Of a stretch of 42,934 nt of DNA, positions 8,582 through 16,517 are shown in pieces. The stretch comes from Chloroflexota bacterium. Its GTDB lineage: Bacteria > Chloroflexota > Dehalococcoidia > Lucifugimonadales > UBA2985. Position numbers and translations under genes: made by a program. Each line of letters opens with the position of its first letter. Position 1 is the first letter of the stretch. The DNA is taken from assembly GCA_002717805.1 (NCBI GenBank), contig PBBS01000004.1, positions 20,613 to 63,546 of the forward strand, read 5' to 3'. Under the pieces are notes generated by a model, which was not told the origin of the DNA, made no database searches, and worked only from the letters and a program-made list of their open reading frames with translations.

Positions 8582-9106
8582 ATGGCCAAACAATATAGTG
8601 GACCACCAGAAATGTCTATAGATACAGACAAGAATATCACTGCGGTTATGCATACGAGTGAGGGAGATATAACATTCGAATTATTCGCCTCAGAATGCCC
8701 TGTGACTGTAAATAATTTTGTATTCCTTTCAAATGAAGGGTATTACACGGACGTAGTATTTCATCGGATAATCAAAGGATTCATGATTCAGGGTGGCGAC
8801 CCTACCGGAACAGGCGCAGGCGGACCTGGTTACAGTTTCAACGATGAACCCGTAACCAGAGACTACCTTGCTGGAACGTTAGCAATGGCAAACGCCGGCC
8901 CAAATACAAACGGTAGTCAATTCTTTATCATGCATCAGGCAAACCCTCTTCCTAAGAACTACACGATCTTCGGCCAAGTTACAGATGGTATGGATGTAGT
9001 AAATCAGTTGGCAAACACTGAGGTAAAAGCCAGCAGAATGGGTGAAAGGTCAAGTCCTGTGGAACCTCCAGTCATATCAGGTATAGACATAACCACTGGA
9101 GATTAA
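8582..9106 (+). CDS. Cyclophilin-type peptidyl-prolyl isomerase
   Basis: This 174-residue enzyme interconverts cis and trans peptide bonds before proline. The catalytic core is intact: FHRIIKGFMIQGGDP (about 60-74, with the catalytic Arg, Phe and Gln), GTLAMANAGPNTNGSQFFI (about 98-116), and the IFGQVTDGMDVV segment. There is no signal peptide, so it is probably cytosolic. TAAGGAG lies just before the ATG. The Gfo/Idh gene starts 11 bases downstream, so the two are probably co-transcribed. Confidence 0.94.
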   Translation: MAKQYSGPPEMSIDTDKNITAVMHTSEGDITFELFASECPVTVNNFVFLSNEGYYTDVVFHRIIKGFMIQGGDPTGTGAGGPGYSFNDEPVTRDYLAGTLAMANAGPNTNGSQFFIMHQANPLPKNYTIFGQVTDGMDVVNQLANTEVKASRMGERSSPVEPPVISGIDITTGD

Positions 9107-9117
9107 TTCCATATATT

Positions 9118-10161
9118 ATGAGAGATAAATCTAACATACGTATTGGTGTAATTGGCGCAGGGGCGAACTCGCGGCTCCGGCACATACCAGGATTCCAATC
9201 GATACCCGGAGTCACTATCTCAGCAGTAGCTAATAGAAGTATTGCCTCAGCTAAAAAAGTGGCAGATGAATTCAACATAGATGGTTTATTCGATGATTGG
9301 ACCAAATTAATAGAAAACCCAGACATAGATGCTATATGCATAGGTACTTGGCCTTATATGCATTGCCCGATAACCTTAGCTGCACTGGAGTCAGGAAAGC
9401 ACGTTCTAACAGAGGCCAGGATGGCAATGGATGCAGAAGAAGCACGGAACATGCTGGATGCTTCCAGAAGACATCCTAAACTGATATGTCAGGTTGTACC
9501 ATCTCCACTTACTTTCAAAATCGACGATACCATAAATGACGTTCTAGCATCTGGATACTTAGGCTCCATAATATCTATTGAATTACGTGCTACTCAATCC
9601 AATTTCCCAGATTTCGGAGGTGATATGCACTGGCGCAACGATAGAATCGTCAGTGGCTATAACATTCTTAATATGGGAATATGGTACGAATCTTTAATGC
9701 GTTGGGTAGGTCCAGCATCTAGTGTCTACGCCTCAGGTAGTGTTACAGTAAATCGGCGCTATGATAATGATGGAACTATGAGGCCAGTTACAATCCCTGA
9801 TCATGTTGAAATAATATGTGATATGGCCATAGGAGCTAAAGCTCATTTTACATTCAGTGCAGTAACCGGTATGGACAATAAGAACGGACTATGGATATTC
9901 GGATCTAACGGTACTCTTTATGTAGACACACGTTCAATGTCAATATATTGTGCTAATAGAGACAGTACTGAATTAGATAGAGTTGATATACCCAGAAACA
10001 AACAGAGTTATTGGAGAGTTGAGGAAGAATTCATAGGTGCTATACGAGGCGAGGAGCCTATAAAGTTAACCACCTTTGAAGCTGGTCTTAGGTATATGGA
10101 ATTTTCAGAAGCTGTTTACAGAAGTATTCAAACAGGCACATCAATACATTTACCCCTCTGA
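9118..10161 (+). CDS. Gfo/Idh/MocA family oxidoreductase
   Basis: This 347-residue NAD(P)-dependent dehydrogenase has an N-terminal Rossmann fold (IGVIGAGANSRLRHIPGF, about 7-24) and a C-terminal alpha/beta substrate domain that begins after about residue 125. Family members act on sugars, inositols and related polyols; the substrate is not readable here. The usual EKP motif after GKHVL is replaced by TEAR (about 102-105), so the catalytic Lys is missing and activity may differ from typical members. Shine-Dalgarno support is weak. The gene follows the cyclophilin by 11 bases. Confidence 0.88.
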   Translation: MRDKSNIRIGVIGAGANSRLRHIPGFQSIPGVTISAVANRSIASAKKVADEFNIDGLFDDWTKLIENPDIDAICIGTWPYMHCPITLAALESGKHVLTEARMAMDAEEARNMLDASRRHPKLICQVVPSPLTFKIDDTINDVLASGYLGSIISIELRATQSNFPDFGGDMHWRNDRIVSGYNILNMGIWYESLMRWVGPASSVYASGSVTVNRRYDNDGTMRPVTIPDHVEIICDMAIGAKAHFTFSAVTGMDNKNGLWIFGSNGTLYVDTRSMSIYCANRDSTELDRVDIPRNKQSYWRVEEEFIGAIRGEEPIKLTTFEAGLRYMEFSEAVYRSIQTGTSIHLPL

Positions 10162-10265
10162 AGTTAGTACTACTCCTATAGGGCGGGCAATCTAGACTCG
10201 AATCAGGAAAATCCGTTTTATCAGGATAGGTACCCAAACATCAATTTCAATTATACCTAAGATTA

Positions 10266-10760
10266 TTACCCACCTATAGAACATGGCTTTATATCAATAT
10301 ACATAAATCCATCATATTCGTGAAATGTACCTGACACAGTAATCGAACTCCCTTTTCCTAAACCTGTAACTTCGGATGGCTTATCCAAAATACATCGGAT
10401 TTCATACATATCAAATAATTCATCAGTCCCTACACTTACGTACGTTTTCTCCGTCCATGTATCTATACCTATATCGCTGATTACACCCGTTACAGAAATA
10501 TCTTTATCCATATATTTTGTTGAAGCACTTACTGCATTATTATCAAATTCAGATATTATTTCGGATGCCTCGATTATCCCAGCCGAAACTTGTGATACTT
10601 GTGTGGAAGTTGTTGGTACAGGCGCAGCAACATTTTCAGTCTCCGATTTCTCTTTCCCAAGACCTGACTCATCAGTGCTATCAAGACTTTCTGTACTTGC
10701 AGAACAAGCCAATACTGATACTATTAATCCGGTTAGAAATAAATATTTTAGATATTTCAT
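10266..10760 (-). CDS. Lipoprotein with an OB-fold (tRNA_anti-like) domain
   Basis: The 164-residue product has a signal sequence ending in the lipobox SVLAC (Cys19), so it should be lipid-anchored. A Ser/Thr/Glu-rich linker spans about 20-60. The rest matches the tRNA_anti-like OB-fold pattern: NNAVSASTKYMDKDISVTG, VISDIG, the Cys in EIRCIL, GSSITVSGTF and DIKPCS at the end. In this family the name reflects fold only; no nucleic-acid role is implied for a secreted protein. It stands alone, convergent with the Gfo/Idh gene and upstream of nothing on its strand until tRNA-Pro's neighbours. Confidence 0.82.
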   Translation of the reverse strand: MKYLKYLFLTGLIVSVLACSASTESLDSTDESGLGKEKSETENVAAPVPTTSTQVSQVSAGIIEASEIISEFDNNAVSASTKYMDKDISVTGVISDIGIDTWTEKTYVSVGTDELFDMYEIRCILDKPSEVTGLGKGSSITVSGTFHEYDGFMYIDIKPCSIGG

Positions 10761-10821
10761 ACCTATCTCCTTAATGCTGTTTAGGTATAGAAAGGAATCC
10801 CAAATTCATAATCAAAATGTT

Positions 10822-10898
10822 TGGTGGGCCAACCTGGACTCGAACCAGGGACCTCAGTCTTATCAGGACTGCGCTCTAACCACCTGAGCTACTGGCCC
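10822..10898 (-). tRNA. tRNA-Ile (anticodon GAT)
   Basis: The cloverleaf on the minus strand is complete: acceptor GGGCCAG/TTGGCCC with one G-U pair, D stem GCTC/GAGC, and anticodon stem CAGTC/GACTG with loop CTGATAA (anticodon GAT). The T arm is CCTGG/CCAGG with TTCGAGT. The discriminator is A and CCA is encoded at 10822-10824. It reads AUC and AUU. The common AUA codon here needs another, lysidine-modified tRNA elsewhere. Confidence 0.96.
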
Positions 10899-10949
10899 GT
10901 ACAATATCCCGAAAAATACAAAGGGTACGTACCGGAAATGTACTCAAGC

Positions 10950-10979
10950 ATGATAGCTACGTGGTCAATTACATGTCAA
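10950..10979 (-). promoter_or_regulatory. Probable tRNA-Ile promoter
   Basis: The minus strand shows TTGACA (complement of 10974-10979), an 18-base spacer and TATCAT (complement of 10950-10955), about 50 bases before the mature 5' end of tRNA-Ile. Confidence 0.6.
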
Positions 10980-11034
10980 GAAATATAAGGCAAGAATTAA
11001 CATCTACTTTGTGATAAATATTAAGAGAGGATTA

Positions 11035-11391
11035 ATGGACAATATGAAAGCAATAAGCTGGGACAATATTGAGCAGGACAATCTAATAAATGGTATCAAG
11101 AGACGTATAGTTACTGGTGAGAAAGTCATGTTAGGTAGGATATATTTCCCGAAAGGAGCCAAAGTTCCATCTCACACTCATGAAAGTGAACAAGTAACCC
11201 ATGTGATAACAGGTTGCCTAAAATTCTTGATCAACGGCCAAGAGATATTTGTCAGCGCAGGCCAAACCCTTGTAATACCTTCTCATGAAGAACACAGTGC
11301 AGAAGCCATAGAAGAAACTGATGAGATAGACACTTTTAGCCCAATTCGAACCGACTGGCTGGATGGATCTGATGCTTACATAAGGGAATAA
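11035..11391 (+). CDS. Small cupin-domain protein
   Basis: A single-domain cupin of 118 residues. Motif 1 is PSHTHESEQVTHVITG with two His and a Glu as metal ligands. Motif 2 is GQTLVIPSHEEHSAEA with another His. Such proteins may be metal-dependent enzymes or small-ligand binders; no substrate can be named. The frame is open from a GTG at 11011, but ATG 11035 is preferred because AGAGAGG sits five bases before it. It converges on the enoyl-CoA hydratase gene with an 11-base gap. Confidence 0.85.
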   Translation: MDNMKAISWDNIEQDNLINGIKRRIVTGEKVMLGRIYFPKGAKVPSHTHESEQVTHVITGCLKFLINGQEIFVSAGQTLVIPSHEEHSAEAIEETDEIDTFSPIRTDWLDGSDAYIRE

Positions 11392-11402
11392 TGATAATGA
11401 AT

Positions 11403-12200
11403 TTATCGCCCTTTATATTCTGGTTTCCTTTTCTCTAAGAATGATCTAACTGCCTCCATCCTATCTTCACTATTCGCCGAAGGCGCGTTAGCATCTCTCT
11501 CTTGTTGATATATTGGATCCATATCTGGTGAATGTGAGTACATCAATTCTTTAATAGATTTTATAGCTATAGGTGGATTTGATGAAATCTCTTCAGCTAA
11601 TGAAAAACATTCCTCCATTAGTCGATCGCTGGGAACGACTTTGTTCAGTAAGCCTTTACCCAAAGCCCATCCAGAGTCGTATACGTTGCCAGTTAGGGCC
11701 ATCTCCATTGCTATACCTATCCCTGCCAATCTAGCGATAGTGTATGAGGTGCCCGTGTCCGGCACCAATGACCTCTTCACAAATACACATGAGAATCTGG
11801 CGTCCTCAGATGCTATCCTAACGTCACAGGCTAAGGCTATTCCTAGACCTCCTCCAGCAGCAACTCCATTTATGGCAGCGATAACCGGTTGGCGAATCCT
11901 TCTTATATGTCCCGCTATCGAGGAAACTATGTGAGGATATCTAGGTGGTTTATCATTTATTTTACCCTGTAATGAATCGGACATGCGATTAACATCGGCT
12001 CCGGCACAGAAACCTCTCCCCTCACCTGTCAGTATAACTACCCTGACATCTGCATTCTCTTGAATTTCATCGAGAACAAAATGCACATCATCTGAAAGAA
12101 CATTATTTATAGCATTGAGTCTTTCAGGTCTGTTTAACCTTATCACTGCTACATGGCCATAGACATTTAATTTGGCAGTGGTCCCTTCTGACGTGCTCAT
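11403..12200 (-). CDS. Enoyl-CoA hydratase/isomerase family protein (paralog 1)
   Basis: This 265-residue crotonase-fold enzyme acts on acyl-CoA thioesters. The oxyanion-hole segments are clear: GRGFCAGAD (about 61-69) and AAINGVAAGGGLGIAL (about 109-124). The two Glu of classical enoyl-CoA hydratase are absent (GGGLG and FVKRS in their places). The LVPDTGTSY segment instead carries an Asp as in PaaG-type isomerases, so isomerisation or ring chemistry is as likely as hydration. The start is ATG 12200, with AGGAGGG eight bases upstream; a TTG at 12221 lies before that Shine-Dalgarno. It closely resembles the gene at 17376-18188. Confidence 0.92.
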   Translation of the reverse strand: MSTSEGTTAKLNVYGHVAVIRLNRPERLNAINNVLSDDVHFVLDEIQENADVRVVILTGEGRGFCAGADVNRMSDSLQGKINDKPPRYPHIVSSIAGHIRRIRQPVIAAINGVAAGGGLGIALACDVRIASEDARFSCVFVKRSLVPDTGTSYTIARLAGIGIAMEMALTGNVYDSGWALGKGLLNKVVPSDRLMEECFSLAEEISSNPPIAIKSIKELMYSHSPDMDPIYQQERDANAPSANSEDRMEAVRSFLEKRKPEYKGR

Positions 12201-12271
12201 AAAAGGCCCTCCTAACGTCAAATCAACTTAGAATGAAATCCCTACTATAAATCAGTATAAATATAATTCCG

Positions 12272-12916
12272 TCACTTACTCCTAGGGTCGGGACCATATT
12301 CATTAGAACCTAAATCACCCTTCTTCACAAACCATATTATCCACCATACTAGCGTTACAAGAGATATTAATACCCCCAGAACCCCCAATAATACGAATAC
12401 CTCTAATGCCCCATCGGATGGATAGACACCAAACTCATCAGCAAATTCACTAAAGAGGGCTGCTATACCACCTAAAACTCCAAACGCTATAACCACCGTA
12501 GAAACAAAACCCAAAAGGTACCAAACCAACTGCCACCAGCCTGTTCTACCTATATCATGTAATCTTCTAGCAGTCACAGACAGAGATGGTATGAAAGTGA
12601 CCAAGAAGGCCCCAAAACTTACGATGCTACCTAATGGAGGGAATATAAGACTTGGTAACTGGGTCACAAGTTGCACAAACAAGAAAAACCACCAATATTC
12701 AGACCTTCTCGCCCTACCACTAAAGTCCGCATATTTGCTAAATGCTATCTTGATTGCATCTGGAAAACTAGTTGACGGAACCTCGCCTCTGGATATAGTA
12801 CTAGCTGCAGACTTTGGAATATCACTAGTCTCAAACCCAACTAATTGAGTTCCACAATTACCACAAAATCTCACACCTTCTTCTATTTCAGATCCACAGT
12901 TACTGCAGAATTTCAA
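12272..12916 (-). CDS. Zinc-ribbon DUF805 membrane protein
   Basis: The 214-residue protein begins with a zinc ribbon, Cys4, Cys7, Cys18 and Cys21 (FCSNCG and FCGNCG), then a short linker. A DUF805 membrane domain (about 48-205) follows, with SGRARRSEYWWFFLF and ARRLHDIGRTGWW, both typical of that family, and about four hydrophobic helices. The function of DUF805 proteins is unknown. The ribbon should lie in the cytoplasm. It is divergent from yccA. Confidence 0.88.
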   Translation of the reverse strand: MKFCSNCGSEIEEGVRFCGNCGTQLVGFETSDIPKSAASTISRGEVPSTSFPDAIKIAFSKYADFSGRARRSEYWWFFLFVQLVTQLPSLIFPPLGSIVSFGAFLVTFIPSLSVTARRLHDIGRTGWWQLVWYLLGFVSTVVIAFGVLGGIAALFSEFADEFGVYPSDGALEVFVLLGVLGVLISLVTLVWWIIWFVKKGDLGSNEYGPDPRSK

Positions 12917-12951
12917 TTAACGACCTCCCAAACACTCAAACCTTTATGAAT

Positions 12952-12980
12952 TTGATGGCAGTGCCTGAATATTATAATAT
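12952..12980 (+). promoter_or_regulatory. Probable yccA-family gene promoter
   Basis: TTGATG at 12952-12957 and TAATAT at 12975-12980 are 17 bases apart, in an AT-rich stretch that also reads TATAAT on both strands, so it may serve both divergent genes. A small inverted repeat, GATGTT / AACATC (12991-13009), lies in the presumed leader. Confidence 0.5.
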
Positions 12981-13036
12981 AATCACTCTAGATGTTTAAG
13001 TAGAACATCAGCGAAATATAAATCATGGAGATTTAA

Positions 13037-13810
13037 ATGTTAGGAAACAGAAACATGTCAGGCAATAGAGGTGGGCATCTTAACTTAAGATCCGCTAATC
13101 CTGCCCTGTCATCAAAAACTTTCGAGGATGCTCGAATTAATACATCGTCATCTGATGTAATGACTGTCGATGGAACTGTCAACCGAGTCGGTATAAGTCT
13201 CTGCCTCTTATTACTCACCGCTTATATCACATTCGCATGGGGTATAACTTCATTCATGTTTGTAGGATTTATAGGTGGACTCATAGTGGCACTAATCACG
13301 GTCTTCAAGAAACATCTTTCTCCAATCACTGTCCCAATATATGCACTACTGGAAGGTCTAGCATTAGGTGGCATATCATACGTTTTCAACGAAATGTATG
13401 ATGGTATCGTACTACAAGCCATAGCATTAACACTCGGAATACTTATATCACTACTAATAGCTTATAAATCCAGATTAATTAGGGCTACAGAAAACTTCAA
13501 ACTGGGCATAGCTGCCGCAACAGGCGGAATATTCATGGTTTATATGCTTAGTTTTGTAATGAGCATGTTTGGTAGCGGATTATCGATAATGAATGTCAAC
13601 AATAGCTCTCTAATGAGCATAGGCTTTAGTTTAGTAGTTGTTGTTATAGCATCATTAAATCTTGTCCTAGATTTCGACTTCATAGAAGAGGGTGCAGAAA
13701 AAGGAGCACCTAAGTATATGGAATGGTACGGGGCATTCGGATTATTAGTCACGCTGATATGGTTATATATTGAAATATTGCACTTGCTTGCCAAATTACA
13801 ACGCAGATAA
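13037..13810 (+). CDS. Bax inhibitor-1 / YccA family membrane protein
   Basis: The 257-residue protein has a polar N-terminus with the family mark SANPALSSKTF (about 19-29). About seven membrane helices follow, between residues 55 and 250, with FIEEGAEKGAPKYMEWYGAFG near the end, typical of bacterial YccA-type proteins. Family members are linked to calcium leak or control of membrane proteases; the role here is unknown. GGAG precedes the ATG. The flavin reductase gene follows by 13 bases. Confidence 0.9.
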   Translation: MLGNRNMSGNRGGHLNLRSANPALSSKTFEDARINTSSSDVMTVDGTVNRVGISLCLLLLTAYITFAWGITSFMFVGFIGGLIVALITVFKKHLSPITVPIYALLEGLALGGISYVFNEMYDGIVLQAIALTLGILISLLIAYKSRLIRATENFKLGIAAATGGIFMVYMLSFVMSMFGSGLSIMNVNNSSLMSIGFSLVVVVIASLNLVLDFDFIEEGAEKGAPKYMEWYGAFGLLVTLIWLYIEILHLLAKLQRR

Positions 13811-13823
13811 TGGATTTTAGTTT

Positions 13824-14339
13824 ATGTCAATCAATGCTGATGACTTGCGCGATGTACTAAGTGAATTTGCATCTGGTGTTACCGTAGTAACCGGACACTA
13901 TGAACATAGTAACCACGCAGCTACCATGACTGCTTTTTGCTCAGTATCATTGTCCCCTCCGAGAGTACTTATATGTGTCACAAAGGATTCAAGGAGCCAT
14001 AGAATCATCTCATCCGGAGGCATATTTGCAATCAACATGTTAGATTCTACTCAAAGTAAATTAGCGAGGGACCTGGCTCAGACTGAATCAGAAGAACAGG
14101 AACCCTACGATAAACTCAAGGACGTGCCTTTTACTACTGCTATTACTGGAGCTCCAATATTATCGGAAAGCCACAGTTTTATCGATTGTGTAGTAATCGA
14201 ATCGGTAGATATCGGAGATCACACTGTATTCTTCGGTGAGCCAAAAGCAGTAGGCAGAGGAAAAGATAAACCACCTTTAGTTTACTATAAACGACAATTT
14301 GGCCAATTTATAATTAATGAAGACGACGTTTCTATATAA
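13824..14339 (+). CDS. Flavin reductase domain protein
   Basis: This 171-residue protein matches the FMN-binding flavin reductase family, which supplies reduced flavin to two-component monooxygenases. Visible are FASGVTVVTG (about 13-22), MTAFCSVSLSPPRVLICV (about 35-52), SGGIFAINMLD and a C-terminal GRGKDKPPLVYYKRQFG. The partner oxygenase is not obvious in the window. It lies 13 bases after yccA and upstream of the VOC gene, but an own promoter for the VOC gene suggests the unit ends here. Confidence 0.9.
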   Translation: MSINADDLRDVLSEFASGVTVVTGHYEHSNHAATMTAFCSVSLSPPRVLICVTKDSRSHRIISSGGIFAINMLDSTQSKLARDLAQTESEEQEPYDKLKDVPFTTAITGAPILSESHSFIDCVVIESVDIGDHTVFFGEPKAVGRGKDKPPLVYYKRQFGQFIINEDDVSI

Positions 14340-14421
14340 ATCTAGACACCTATAATCACTAGCCCACAAAATGTGATTTATACATCTTTCTAGAATCTAG
14401 TACTTTAGTTTTAAATACTCA

Positions 14422-14450
14422 TTATCTTAATCTGATAATATAGATATAAT
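14422..14450 (+). promoter_or_regulatory. Probable promoter of the VOC gene
   Basis: TTATCT at 14422-14427, a 17-base spacer and a perfect TATAAT at 14445-14450, 31 bases before the GTG start. AAGGGAGA lies between. Confidence 0.6.
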
Positions 14451-14481
14451 GTTATGGAATTCTTACAAGGGAGAATAAAAA

Positions 14482-15453
14482 GTGGCATTTACAAAAATAC
14501 ATCACGTCGGATTAGTGACTGGAGACTTGGACCATGCCAAGCATATATTGGTAGAGGGTTTTGGATTATCTCTTGACGAACATAGAACTCCATGGCCTGG
14601 GAAAAAGGGTCATGATGGATCGACTATATTGGAATTCCCTATAGGGGAAATGTATTATGAAGTCGCCAAACCTTCACCAGTAGAACCTTTTGTAGACAAT
14701 GTGACTGGTGGAACAAGCGCATTCAATCTTTCTGAAGAATCGGGATCAAGTAAATTCCTAGAAGGAACCAAAGGAAGAGGTGGCATATATTACATATCTA
14801 TCGCTTCCGATGATATCAAATCAGATATAGAAGGGATCATATCTAGAGGTGGAAAACTGGATGGAGAATGGAACGGAAGCAGTTCAGTATTCCTTGATAC
14901 AAAATCCGCATTGGGACTCAATATTCAAATAGTCCAAGATGACGGCTATTTTGTGCATCCTTACTTTAAAGGTAACGGTACATGCACAGGAATGGCACAT
15001 ATAGGAATAGCCGCCAGAAATCCAGATGAATCCAGATGGTTATGGGGACACGTGCTAGGGCTCAAAGAAGACCCGTCTGGAGAACATGGCCAAGAAGGTC
15101 CAGACCCGGACCGAGAACTTGGAGCAGCGGATGACCCTGTCCACCTACTAGAATATCCCATAGGTGGAACGGTAATAGAAATAAGTCATCCAACCACAAG
15201 TGATAGTGGCACGGCACGTTTGGTAGCATCGAGAGCGGCCCATGGTGCAGTTTTCCATCATACTGCGCCGTTTGCACCGGACGTCCATAAATTCGTAGAT
15301 CAGGCAGTATCTGCAGGGATGGAACAGATAGGCAGCATACCCCCAAAAGGGACCGAGAGTTTTGTCATAGGATGGTTTCACCCAAGAGCGTGTTTAGGAA
15401 TGCTCCTTGAACCCTGGAATAGGCCCCCTGGAGATTACCATTACAGAGGATAA
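14482..15453 (+). CDS. Two-domain VOC (glyoxalase/dioxygenase) family protein
   Basis: The 323-residue product has two vicinal-oxygen-chelate halves. The first begins IHHVGLVTGDLDHAK (about 6-20), the second MAHIGIAARNPDESRWLWGHVLGL (about 173-196). The early His of each half are likely metal ligands. VOC members include glyoxalases, epimerases and extradiol ring-cleaving dioxygenases; the class cannot be chosen from sequence alone. The start is GTG with AAGGGAGA just upstream. Its place among flavin reductase, CMD and enoyl-CoA genes fits degradation of cyclic compounds, but this is inference. Confidence 0.82.
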   Translation: MAFTKIHHVGLVTGDLDHAKHILVEGFGLSLDEHRTPWPGKKGHDGSTILEFPIGEMYYEVAKPSPVEPFVDNVTGGTSAFNLSEESGSSKFLEGTKGRGGIYYISIASDDIKSDIEGIISRGGKLDGEWNGSSSVFLDTKSALGLNIQIVQDDGYFVHPYFKGNGTCTGMAHIGIAARNPDESRWLWGHVLGLKEDPSGEHGQEGPDPDRELGAADDPVHLLEYPIGGTVIEISHPTTSDSGTARLVASRAAHGAVFHHTAPFAPDVHKFVDQAVSAGMEQIGSIPPKGTESFVIGWFHPRACLGMLLEPWNRPPGDYHYRG

Positions 15454-15467
15454 GGCACATAGTACCA

Positions 15468-15647
15468 ATGAATAGAGAAGATCTGCCCGACGCAGTATGG
15501 AAAATAATACAACAGGAAGCTGAAGGTACTGATGAGTTCTACGATGAACTTAAACGTGAAAACGCAGAATTATTCGAGATCATCGAGCGAATTCAGAAGA
15601 AGGATAAAGAGAGAATTAGGAAGATCTCAGGGGAAGAGAATAATTAG
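15468..15647 (+). CDS. Small charged protein, unknown function
   Basis: An ATG 14 bases after the VOC stop opens a 59-residue frame to TAG. The product starts MNREDLPDAVWKI, then has a long run of Glu, Lys and Arg with Ile and Leu every three to four residues (about 20-55), which suggests a helix or short coiled coil. It has no Cys, signal or membrane segment. Codon use (ATA, AGA, GAA) is like the neighbours. The Shine-Dalgarno is weak, so expression would depend on coupling to the VOC gene. It could be a spurious frame. Confidence 0.5.
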   Translation: MNREDLPDAVWKIIQQEAEGTDEFYDELKRENAELFEIIERIQKKDKERIRKISGEENN

Positions 15648-15743
15648 GATGGTCATGAAATAACTAGCACGACAAAAGTCTAGTAGTGAACTAAGGCATA
15701 TGTGTAAACAGTCCAAATTGATTTATGTGGAAGACATGCGTTT

Positions 15744-16517
15744 ATGGATTTTGTGAATGAAATTATCAACAGTGCACCGGAACTATCTGACGTAGCATTC
15801 ATATCGCTATGCTTATTTAGCTTTTTCACTTCTGTGATATCAGCTGCTTTCGGATTGGGTGGTGGTGCCATGCTAGTTACTATAATGGCATCCCTACTAA
15901 ATCCCATAGCCATTATTCCAATACACGCAGTAATACAGCTCAATTCAAATTTTTTCAGAGCATTGATGATGTGGAGATACATACAACTAACATGGATGCT
16001 TCCATTCGTTATAGGGTCAATAATTGGTGTTGCAATTGGAGGTCAAGTAGTATTCGCACTACCTAAATACATATTACAAGGCATTATAGGCCTCTTTATA
16101 CTGTGGACTCTATGGGGTCCTGCTACCAAAGCAATGAAAGCTTCATGGATAACATTCACAAGCGTAGGAATATTCTCTTCTTTTGCAACGATGTTTGTCG
16201 GAGGCACGGGACCTCTGGTAGCACCTTTTGTCAAGTCAACAACTGATGAACGCCAAGCCACAGTCTCAACACATGCGGCTTTCATGTCGTGGCAACATGG
16301 CATAAAAATCCTTACTTTTGGTGTCCTTGGCTTCACTTTTACACCGTATATACCACTCATGCTAGGCATGATAGTATTCGGCATAATGGGTACCTGGTCT
16401 GGAAAGAACATACTTACATGGATGCCAGAAAAGGCATTCAAAATAGCATTCAACACCGTTCTTACAATATTAGCAATAAGATTATTGTGGGAAGCTACTA
16501 AAAGCTTTCTATCCTAA
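15744..16517 (+). CDS. TSUP family membrane transporter (TauE/SafE-like)
   Basis: The 257-residue protein has about eight hydrophobic helices in two repeats. The family marks are AAFGLGGGAMLVTIMA (about 34-49) and the second-repeat FVGGTGPLVAPF (about 152-163). TSUP proteins export or import small organic sulfur or carboxylate anions such as sulfite, sulfoacetate or taurine-related acids; the substrate here is unknown. Its stop codon overlaps by three bases the stop of the convergent hydrolase gene. Confidence 0.9.
   Translation: MDFVNEIINSAPELSDVAFISLCLFSFFTSVISAAFGLGGGAMLVTIMASLLNPIAIIPIHAVIQLNSNFFRALMMWRYIQLTWMLPFVIGSIIGVAIGGQVVFALPKYILQGIIGLFILWTLWGPATKAMKASWITFTSVGIFSSFATMFVGGTGPLVAPFVKSTTDERQATVSTHAAFMSWQHGIKILTFGVLGFTFTPYIPLMLGMIVFGIMGTWSGKNILTWMPEKAFKIAFNTVLTILAIRLLWEATKSFLS

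Noticed and set aside
10603-10887. Plus-strand frames opposite the OB-fold lipoprotein and tRNA-Ile
   Set aside because: They are shadows; the minus-strand lipoprotein has a lipobox and a known domain, and the tRNA overlaps the frame.
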